Positions 57,615-64,000 of a DNA stretch of 64,000 nt are shown here, in pieces (position 1 is the stretch's first letter; each line of letters begins with the position of its first letter). The translations under genes were made by a program, and so were the position numbers. Under the pieces are notes generated by a model. It saw nothing but the letters and a program-made list of their open reading frames with translations. It was not told the DNA's origin and ran no database searches. The stretch covers positions 62,001 to 126,000 of the forward strand of contig JAGWJY010000002.1 of NCBI GenBank assembly GCA_028865545.1. The letters are read 5' to 3'. Origin of the DNA: Alphaproteobacteria bacterium. Its GTDB lineage: Bacteria; Pseudomonadota; Alphaproteobacteria; Micropepsales; Micropepsaceae.

Positions 57615-57990
57615 AGGCGTCCATGCCCTTTCACTTTTTCTCTTTTGAATTCCGGTATGGTAGCGGTACCATTTTCACGCGCCTAGCTCAACCAGGTGCC
57701 GCCTCCTTCGAGGCGATAAAATGAGGCGAGGGAGACGATGGACTTGATTAAACAATGTCTCAAGACGAGGAGCACATGAGATGCCACTCGACTGGCATTA
57801 CCTCATCAAACTGTCGACGAGTTTCTCCGGTCATCGGTCAACGACAGCGGCTCACCAGCCGCCATCGACGGAATGCGATGAATCACATTGCTGTGAGGCC
57901 AAGCCCGACACATCGAGCCGTGCTCGCGGTTATCCTTGCCGCATAGAGACATTCATAAAAGCCACGCCGTAATTTCAGTGGGATACGCTA
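57615..57990. other. Divergent regulatory region of the xylan operons
   Basis: A 376-base spacer between GH115 (minus) and CE15 (plus). It holds the LacI-type operator near GH115. The small frames at 57755-57972 have no family features and no clear ribosome site. A promoter toward CE15 is expected but not evident. Confidence 0.5.
57657..57672. promoter_or_regulatory. LacI-type operator before GH115
   Basis: ATGGTAGCGGTACCAT, identical in all 16 positions to the site before the xylan TBDR (48949-48964). It is 43 bases ahead of the GH115 start and can also affect the divergent CE15 operon 320 bases away. Confidence 0.75.
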
Positions 57991-59349
57991 ATGATTGATA
58001 TTCGCAACATTTGCTGCGCCGCGGCGCTTGCATTGCTGGCAACCGGGCTGACGTCCCCTCTCTGCGCGGCAGCAATTTTGCGGCCGCCCGTCGCATTGAC
58101 CGCAGAACAAGATCATCAACGCCTGATGGATTTGTTGCACATCAAGTCCCTGCGGCCCGGTGCCGACGGAAACAATCCGTCGGCGCCCAATGCGGCGAAT
58201 TACGATGAAACGCGCGCAAATCCCTACCCACGTCTCCCTGATCCGCTGCGCCTCAATAATGGACAATGGGTGACAACAGCGGCGCAGTGGTGGCACGAAC
58301 GGCGTCCACAGATCGAAGCTTTGTTTGACAGCGATATCTACGGTCACGTCCCGGCCAAGATACCAGCCGTCCACTGGCAACTGATCGGCGCAACCCAATC
58401 GATGATCGGCAAATATCGCGTGATCACCGAGCGCGTCGTTGGGCACGTGGACAATAAGTCCTACCCCTTCGTGAACGTCGACATTCAACTCAACGTCACG
58501 GTGCCAGCGCGGGCAGCTAGCCCAGTACCAGTGATCATGGAACTGGCTTGGACCGGGAAAATTGCGCAAATGATCCACCGTATGGAAAAAGGTCCAGATT
58601 GGCGACAAGAAGTTCTCGCTCTGGGCTGGGGTTACGCCGAGTACATTCCCACCAGCGTCCAGCCGGACGATGGTGCAGACCTAACCCACGGCATCATCGG
58701 TTTGGTCAACAAAGGACAGCCCCGCAGACCGGACCAATGGGGTGCGCTACGCGCTTGGGCGTGGGGTGCGAGCCGCGCCGTCGACTATCTTCAGAGCGAT
58801 CGCTTGGTCGATGGTTCGCAAATCGGAATCGAGGGTCACTCGCGTTATGGCAAGGCTGCACTCATCGCCATGGCTTATGATCCTCGTATCGCCATCGGCT
58901 ATATCAGTTCCTCTGGCGCGGGCGGCGCCAAGCTGCTGCGGCGTAACTTCGGCGAAACCTTGGAGAATCTCGCGGGAGTTGGCGAATACCATTGGATGGC
59001 CGGTAATTTCCTCAAATATGCAGGCCCACTGACGGAAAAGGATCTGCCGGTTGACGCACATGAATTGATCGCGATGTGTGCGCCGCGTCCGGTATTCATC
59101 AGTGGTGGCTCACCGCATGCAGGTGATGGCTGGGTGGATGCGCGTGGTATGTTCATGGCCGCGGCAGCGGCTGGACCAGTCTACAAACTGCTTGGGAAAA
59201 ATGGGCTGGAGAGTGACGCATTCCCGCCTATAGGCACACCGCTGCTTTCGGGTGATATTGCATTCCGTCAGCACCATCAAGGTCACACGCCGGTGCCGAA
59301 TTGGCCATATTTTCTGACATTCGCTCGGCGTTACATTCATGCGCGTTGA
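57991..59349 (+). CDS. CE15 glucuronoyl esterase
   Basis: A 452-residue secreted alpha/beta-hydrolase of family CE15, which cleaves the ester between glucuronic acid on xylan and lignin alcohols. A signal peptide (ICCAAALALLATGLTSPLCAA) is followed by a family-like N-terminal arm (PYPRLPDPLRLNNGQWVT). The nucleophile is S284 in IEGHSRYGKAAL, and GALRAWAWGASRAVDYL precedes it. The catalytic histidine is H432 or H429 in HHQGHTP. In the loop that usually carries the acidic member of the triad the sequence is SSSGAGG, without Glu; another acidic residue, perhaps D379 or D383, may serve. It is the first gene of the plus-strand unit with SASA, MFS and GH43. Confidence 0.87.
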   Translation: MIDIRNICCAAALALLATGLTSPLCAAAILRPPVALTAEQDHQRLMDLLHIKSLRPGADGNNPSAPNAANYDETRANPYPRLPDPLRLNNGQWVTTAAQWWHERRPQIEALFDSDIYGHVPAKIPAVHWQLIGATQSMIGKYRVITERVVGHVDNKSYPFVNVDIQLNVTVPARAASPVPVIMELAWTGKIAQMIHRMEKGPDWRQEVLALGWGYAEYIPTSVQPDDGADLTHGIIGLVNKGQPRRPDQWGALRAWAWGASRAVDYLQSDRLVDGSQIGIEGHSRYGKAALIAMAYDPRIAIGYISSSGAGGAKLLRRNFGETLENLAGVGEYHWMAGNFLKYAGPLTEKDLPVDAHELIAMCAPRPVFISGGSPHAGDGWVDARGMFMAAAAAGPVYKLLGKNGLESDAFPPIGTPLLSGDIAFRQHHQGHTPVPNWPYFLTFARRYIHAR

Positions 59350-59385
59350 TTTGCATCCGATAAATAAAAACTCAGTGAGGGACTT

Positions 59386-61407
59386 GTGAGAAAACTCTAC
59401 TTCGTCGCTGCGGCCGCATTCTGCATGTCCGCGGCGCTGCCCATCTCGTCCGCCTCTGCCGCGTCGCTGCTCGCCGACGTCTTCCAGGACCATGCGGTAC
59501 TGCAACGTGATAAGCCGATCGAAGTTTGGGGAGATGCAGCACCCAGGACAAATGTCACCGTAACCCTCGCACAGGCAGATGTGCATGCAACGGCAGACGA
59601 CGCGGGCCACTGGAATGCCACGTTGCCCGCTATGCCTGCCGGTGGGCCCTATACGCTCGCAGCTCATACCGACTCCGGCACAGGAGAGACGATCAACGAT
59701 GTGCTGGTAGGCGATGTCTGGCTTTGCTCTGGCCAGTCCAACATGGCCCTTCCGGTGAAGGCGACGATGGACGCCGGTTCAGAGATCGCGACTTCGGCCA
59801 ACGACACCATCCGCTTGCTGACCGTAAGCAACGACACGAGCGCGGCGCCGCTCGAACATTTCATATCACCAGTGAAATGGTTGGCCGCGGGCCCACTGAC
59901 GGTCCCCGACTTCTCAGCAACTTGCTATTACTTTGCCCGTGATCTGCAGCGTCACGTCAACGTCCCGATGGGCCTTATCTTCTCGGCATGGAGCGGCGCG
60001 AACATCAAGACATTTATGGGGGACGCCGCACTCCGAAAGGTCGGCGGTTATGACGATGGCCTAGATACATTGAAACTATACGCAAGCGATCAGAAAGCCG
60101 CCATCCAGCACTGGGGCAATATCCTCGAGGTATGGTGGCGGGCGCATCTGCCAGCACCAGTCAGCGGCGAACCGTGGAGCAGCACCTTTCAAGACGACAG
60201 CTGGCCGAAAGCTCCTGCCGAACTTGGCTATTGGACGAATTGGGGCATCCCCGCGCTCAAGAATTTCACCGGTAATGTCTGGTTCCGAACGACAGTGATG
60301 CTGACCGCAAGCCAGGCGGCACAAGGCACGGACATCTCCCTCGGCAACGTCAACGAAGAGGACGAGACGTGGATCAATGGGCATTTTATCGGCGACACGT
60401 TCGGCTATGGGACGCCGCGTCACTACAAGCTGCCAGCCAACACCCTTCATGCCGGCGAAAATTCGATCGTCTTGAATGTCCTGTGCACCTATCGCGGCTG
60501 CGGCATGTTTGGCCCGCAGGAAAGCCGCGCGATACAACTGCAAGATGGCACCTCCGTCCCGTTGAATAGTCCCTGGCGCTACAACGTTGTGCCCCCGAGC
60601 ATCGGACAGGCGCCCCGCGCACCTTGGGGAGGCGTCGCCGGCCTCGGCGTGGCCTACAACGCGATGATCGCTCCATTCGAGCCTTACACACTGCGCGGCG
60701 TTGTCTGGTACCAGGGTGAGTCGAATACCGGCGAACCGTCAACTTACCAAGCGCTGCTATCCAACATGATAACAGACTGGCGCAGCAAATTTCATGCGGA
60801 CCTACCGTTCCTGATCGTGCAGCTCCCTGATTATGGAGCGCCGCCGACCAACCCTGGCCCGTCAGGTTGGGCGCAGCTGCGCGAGGCCCAGCGCGCGACG
60901 GTCGCGGACGACAAGAATGCAGCACTGGTCGTGACGATCGACATCGGTAATCATGCCAATCTCCATCCTGTCAACAAACAAGAGGTCGGCAGGCGCCTTG
61001 CTCTTGCCGCGCGCCACCTCGTCTACGGGGAAGACATCATCCCCACCGGGCCGACCGCGTTACGTGCGCAACGCCACAAAAACCGCATTGTGGTGACCTT
61101 TACGGACATCGAAAAAGGTCTCGTCGCCTATAACGCCAACGAGCCCATCGGCTTCGAACTGTGTGGCACGACCGAAGCGTCATGCCGCTACGCGACGGCA
61201 CATATCAAAGCGGATCGCGTGTCATTGGCCGTTCCGCCAAGATTGACGCCGACGCATGTGCGCTACTGCTGGGCCGACGGTCCGATCTGTACGCTTGCCG
61301 ACGGTGCAAGACTGCCTGCCGGTCCGTTCGATCTGCCGATCGAGCAATCACACAACAAAAAAGCGATACGGCATCACACACGTTCGCGGAAATTGCACGC
61401 AAGATGA
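59386..61407 (+). CDS. SASA/sialate O-acetylesterase-family esterase (acetylxylan esterase candidate)
   Basis: A 673-residue secreted SGNH-type esterase of the SASA family (DUF303). The signal peptide ends PISSASAAS. The SGNH blocks are VWLCSGQSNMALPV (nucleophile Ser), VVWYQGESNTGEPSTY and the late HANLHPVNKQEVGRRLALAA (His). Between them, residues about 260-400 make a jelly-roll insertion (NVWFRTTVML, DETWINGHFIG) resembling GH2-type binding domains. Such proteins remove O-acetyl groups from sugars; next to xylan genes, acetylated xylose is the likely target. GTG 59386 starts the gene with GAGGGA upstream. Its stop overlaps the MFS start in an ATGA. Confidence 0.85.
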   Translation: MRKLYFVAAAAFCMSAALPISSASAASLLADVFQDHAVLQRDKPIEVWGDAAPRTNVTVTLAQADVHATADDAGHWNATLPAMPAGGPYTLAAHTDSGTGETINDVLVGDVWLCSGQSNMALPVKATMDAGSEIATSANDTIRLLTVSNDTSAAPLEHFISPVKWLAAGPLTVPDFSATCYYFARDLQRHVNVPMGLIFSAWSGANIKTFMGDAALRKVGGYDDGLDTLKLYASDQKAAIQHWGNILEVWWRAHLPAPVSGEPWSSTFQDDSWPKAPAELGYWTNWGIPALKNFTGNVWFRTTVMLTASQAAQGTDISLGNVNEEDETWINGHFIGDTFGYGTPRHYKLPANTLHAGENSIVLNVLCTYRGCGMFGPQESRAIQLQDGTSVPLNSPWRYNVVPPSIGQAPRAPWGGVAGLGVAYNAMIAPFEPYTLRGVVWYQGESNTGEPSTYQALLSNMITDWRSKFHADLPFLIVQLPDYGAPPTNPGPSGWAQLREAQRATVADDKNAALVVTIDIGNHANLHPVNKQEVGRRLALAARHLVYGEDIIPTGPTALRAQRHKNRIVVTFTDIEKGLVAYNANEPIGFELCGTTEASCRYATAHIKADRVSLAVPPRLTPTHVRYCWADGPICTLADGARLPAGPFDLPIEQSHNKKAIRHHTRSRKLHAR

Positions 61408-62657
61408 CAAAGCGCAAGGTCGTTGGCCTGAGATGGTGGATCATCGGCCTCGTCATGCTGGGTGGGGTTATAAACTACCTCACCCGCAGCACGCTCTCGG
61501 TCGCGGCACCTACCATACTCGCGGAACTGCACATCACCACGCAACAATATTCCTGGATTACTAGCGCCTTCCAGGGCACGATCATGTTACAGCCGTTGGC
61601 CGGGTACGCACTCGATATCATAGGCCTCAAATACGGCGCGGCGATTTTCTGCTTCGTCTGGTCTCTAATCTGCATGGCCCACGGGTTGGCGAACAGCTGG
61701 CAGGCCTTCGCCTGGCTGAGAGGCGCACTCGGACTTGCCGAAGGCTCGGTCATGCCTACCGGCATGAAGGCGACGGCCGAATGGTTCCCGGCGAAGGAGC
61801 GCGGGCTCTCTGGCGGCATTTTCAATATCGGCGCCTCCGTCGGCTCGATGGCCGCCCCGCCGCTCGTCGTCTGGGCCATCCTCACCTATGACTGGCAGAC
61901 GGCTTTCGTCATCACCGGCGGACTGGGCCTCGTCTGGGTCGCCCTTTGGCTTTTCTTCTACAATCCGCCGGAAAAGCATCCGGCACTGTCGGACGAAGAA
62001 CGCAGTTACATCATGTCGGGCCAAGAAAAGGCTCTGAAAGCTGACAGCGCCCGCCCATCGGTCTTGAAACTTTTGGCGCAGCGCAATTTCTGGGGCATCG
62101 CGCTGCCGCGCTTCCTTGCCGATCCGACTTGGGGCACGCTGACCTTCTGGCTTCCACTGTATCTGAGCCAAGCTCGCCATTTCGACCTCGCACAAATTGC
62201 GTTGTTTGCCTGGGTGCCATTCCTGGCGGCAGATCTCGGCTGCATGTTCGGGCCGGTTGTCGTACTGGCACTGCAAAAGCGCGGCGTCCAGCTGATAGAC
62301 GCCCGACGCTGGGCCTTCACACTAGGTGCATGCCTGATGACCGGCGTGGCGTTTGCCGGGTTTGTGCAGAGCCCCTATGTCGCCATAGCACTGATCAGCT
62401 TGGCAGGATTCGCACATCAGACATTGTCGATTACGGTCATCACCATGGCCTCCGACCTGTTCAAGAAAAACGAAGTTGGTACCATTTCCGGCATGCAGGG
62501 CACGCTTGGCAATTTCGGCTTGCTGCTTTTCAACCTATTGATCGGTGGGCTCGTTACGACGATAGGTTACACGCCATTCTTTGTTGCACTTGGCGTGTTC
62601 GACTTGATTGGAGCCAGCATTCTTTGGGCTCTTGTGCGAGCGCCGCAACAGGATTGA
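61404..62657 (+). CDS. MFS transporter, hexuronate (ExuT)-like
   Basis: A 417-residue, 12-helix major-facilitator protein of the anion:cation symporter branch. The first helix and loop RWWIIGLVMLGGVINYLTRS match the family signature (R-W-x-I, then NY-DR-type ending), and LAEGSVMPTGMKATAEWFPAKERGLSGGIFNIG and the loop before helix 7 are ExuT-like. The classical aspartate of NYLDR is threonine here (NYLTR). ATG 61404 overlaps the SASA stop; the longer frame from 61161 runs in the previous gene. Uptake of glucuronate or aldobiuronate released from xylan is inferred. The following GH43 gene starts 7 bases after its stop. Confidence 0.87.
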   Translation: MTKRKVVGLRWWIIGLVMLGGVINYLTRSTLSVAAPTILAELHITTQQYSWITSAFQGTIMLQPLAGYALDIIGLKYGAAIFCFVWSLICMAHGLANSWQAFAWLRGALGLAEGSVMPTGMKATAEWFPAKERGLSGGIFNIGASVGSMAAPPLVVWAILTYDWQTAFVITGGLGLVWVALWLFFYNPPEKHPALSDEERSYIMSGQEKALKADSARPSVLKLLAQRNFWGIALPRFLADPTWGTLTFWLPLYLSQARHFDLAQIALFAWVPFLAADLGCMFGPVVVLALQKRGVQLIDARRWAFTLGACLMTGVAFAGFVQSPYVAIALISLAGFAHQTLSITVITMASDLFKKNEVGTISGMQGTLGNFGLLLFNLLIGGLVTTIGYTPFFVALGVFDLIGASILWALVRAPQQD

Positions 62658-62664
62658 GTAAATC

Positions 62665-64000
62665 ATGCCGAAATTGGAAATTCGAAACCCGATCCTGAAA
62701 GGATTCAATCCCGACCCGTCAATCGTGCGCACAGGCGACGACTACTACATAGCAACGTCGACCTTCGAGTGGTTTCCGGGTGTCCAAATCCACCATTCGC
62801 GGGACTTAGTACACTGGCGCCTTCTGACACGGCCACTGCGCCGTGCCAGCCAACTCAACATGCTTGGTGATCCAGATTCCTGCGGGGTATGGGCACCTTG
62901 CCTGACAAATGCCGACGGCCAATTTTGGCTGATATACACCGACGTGAAACGCTACGGCCGCACGACGGTCGGCGGTGCATCTGGCGCTTCGCTGCGTGAT
63001 TTTCACAACTATCTCGTCACCAGCCCGGCGATCGACGGCGACTGGTCTGATCCCGTGTATCTCAACAGCAGCGGCTTCGACCCTTCGCTGTTCCATGACG
63101 ACGACGGCCGGAAATATCTGGTCAACATGCTGTGGGACTATCGGCCAGGGCAGAACCGGTTCGGCGGCATCGTGTTGCAGGAATACTCCATCAAAGAACG
63201 GAAACTGGTCGGCGCGCGTCAGACAATCTTCAAAGGCACAGAACTGGGATTGACCGAGGCGCCGCACCTCTACAAGCGCGACGGCTGGTACTACCTTGTC
63301 ACGGCGGAAGGCGGCACCGGCTGGAATCATGCGGTAACGATGGCCAGGTCACGCAACATAACCGGACCTTACGAGCTTCATCCCGACAAATACATCTTGA
63401 GTTCCAGAAACCGCCCGGATGTCGAATTGCAGCGCGCCGGCCATGCCGATCTTGTCGAAACGCAGCATGGCGAGACCTACATGGTCTATCTTTGCGGCCG
63501 GCCATTGCGGAACCGTGGTCGCTGCACGCTCGGACGCGAAACGGCAATCCAACCCATGGTGTGGGGCGCAGACGGCTGGCTTCGCACGCTCGACGCCCAA
63601 GGCATTCCGACTGCAAGAAGCCGTGCGCCAAATTTGCCGGCGCACGTCTTTCCGCCGACGCCTGATCGCGAAGACTTCGACACACCGACCCTGCCGATGG
63701 CATTCCAATGGCTGCGCACTCCTTACCCCGAGGAGCTGTTCAGCCTGACGGAACGTCCAGGCCACCTGCGCCTGTACGGAAGAGAGAGCATGGGAAGCTT
63801 GTTCCGTCAGTCTCTCGTCGCCAGACGCCAGCAGGCGCATTGCTTCAGCGCCTCAACCGTGGTGGCCTTCGAACCGGAGCACTTTCAGCAAATGGCAGGC
63901 CTGATCTGCTATTATGGTGGCACAAAATTCCATTATCTCCATGTTTCCCACGATGAGGTCGTTGGAAGACACATCCGCGTGATGTCTGCTCTGCCGGACC
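62665..64000 (+). CDS. GH43 beta-xylosidase, cut by the window end
   Basis: 445 codons are visible from ATG 62665; no stop is reached before the end. The five-bladed propeller has the catalytic base Asp in LKGFNPDPSIVRTGDDYY, the pKa-setting Asp in SGFDPSLFHDDDGRKYL and the acid Glu in GTELGLTEAPHLYKRDGWYY. GWFP-type TFEWFPGVQIHHSRDLVHW and the beginning of a C-terminal beta-sandwich (from about residue 345) point to the GH43 beta-xylosidase subfamily with about 530 residues. There is no signal peptide, so it splits imported xylo-oligosaccharides in the cytoplasm. It directly follows the MFS gene. Confidence 0.93.
   Translation, partial: MPKLEIRNPILKGFNPDPSIVRTGDDYYIATSTFEWFPGVQIHHSRDLVHWRLLTRPLRRASQLNMLGDPDSCGVWAPCLTNADGQFWLIYTDVKRYGRTTVGGASGASLRDFHNYLVTSPAIDGDWSDPVYLNSSGFDPSLFHDDDGRKYLVNMLWDYRPGQNRFGGIVLQEYSIKERKLVGARQTIFKGTELGLTEAPHLYKRDGWYYLVTAEGGTGWNHAVTMARSRNITGPYELHPDKYILSSRNRPDVELQRAGHADLVETQHGETYMVYLCGRPLRNRGRCTLGRETAIQPMVWGADGWLRTLDAQGIPTARSRAPNLPAHVFPPTPDREDFDTPTLPMAFQWLRTPYPEELFSLTERPGHLRLYGRESMGSLFRQSLVARRQQAHCFSASTVVAFEPEHFQQMAGLICYYGGTKFHYLHVSHDEVVGRHIRVMSALPD

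Noticed and set aside
57755-57972. Two short plus-strand frames before CE15
   Set aside because: They overlap in different frames, lack family features and a convincing ribosome site, and lie in an expected promoter region.

Overview
The window comes from a GC-rich Gram-negative bacterium. The TonB-dependent receptors (TBDRs) with a MET(V)VTVTG-type N-terminus, the Tat-exported or secreted glycoside hydrolases, the PiT/DUF47 pair and the absence of SusC/SusD pairs point to an oligotrophic, plant-polysaccharide-degrading alphaproteobacterium (Caulobacterales or Rhizomicrobium/Micropepsaceae style). The lineage is inferred from gene style only. No rRNA, tRNA, CRISPR array or insertion sequence was seen.

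Layout. 1-4.9 kb is housekeeping: the end of a cytochrome b561-like gene, a DUF47-PiT-Nudix phosphate operon, a MASE1 histidine kinase and a DoxX-like membrane protein. 5.2-29 kb is a galactan/galactose locus. It holds a GH2 beta-galactosidase, two tandem GH53 endo-galactanases and a TBDR. It also holds an oxidative sugar branch (Gfo/Idh sugar dehydrogenase, SMP-30 lactonase, IlvD/Edd sugar-acid dehydratase) with a GntR/FCD regulator and two SGLT-type symporters. A Leloir operon galT-galK-galE follows, flanked by two paralogous aldo/keto reductases, and then a FucP/GluP-type MFS permease. 29-35.4 kb has a second large TBDR, an AGE-family epimerase and a ROK sugar kinase. 35.5-41 kb is a three-gene sensory operon: a YfiR-like periplasmic protein, a small TBDR and a 5TMR-LYT hybrid histidine kinase. 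41-64 kb is a xylose/glucuronoxylan locus: xylA-xylB, a mannitol-dehydrogenase-family oxidoreductase (fructuronate reductase candidate), a TBDR and the operon GH115-GH10-Gfo/Idh-GH67. Divergent from that operon is CE15 glucuronoyl esterase, SASA-type esterase, ExuT-like MFS and GH43 (cut by the window end).

How it works together (inference). Secreted enzymes cut beta-1,4-galactan or glucuronoxylan, TBDRs import oligomers, exo-enzymes release monomers, and inner-membrane symporters deliver galactose, xylose or uronate to catabolism. Galactose can enter both the Leloir and an oxidative pathway, although the last oxidative steps (kinase and aldolase) are not in the window.

Regulation visible in DNA. 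Short AT-rich palindromes over TATGAT-type -10 boxes recur before the GH2, galactan TBDR, dehydratase and galTKE units. Three LacI-type operator classes mark other units: an identical ATGGTAGCGGTACCAT before the xylan TBDR and GH115, TGACAGCGCT half-sites before the 29-32 kb TBDR and the ROK kinase, and a perfect GTGTTAGCGCTAACAC at 13.5 kb. No LacI-family gene lies in the window.
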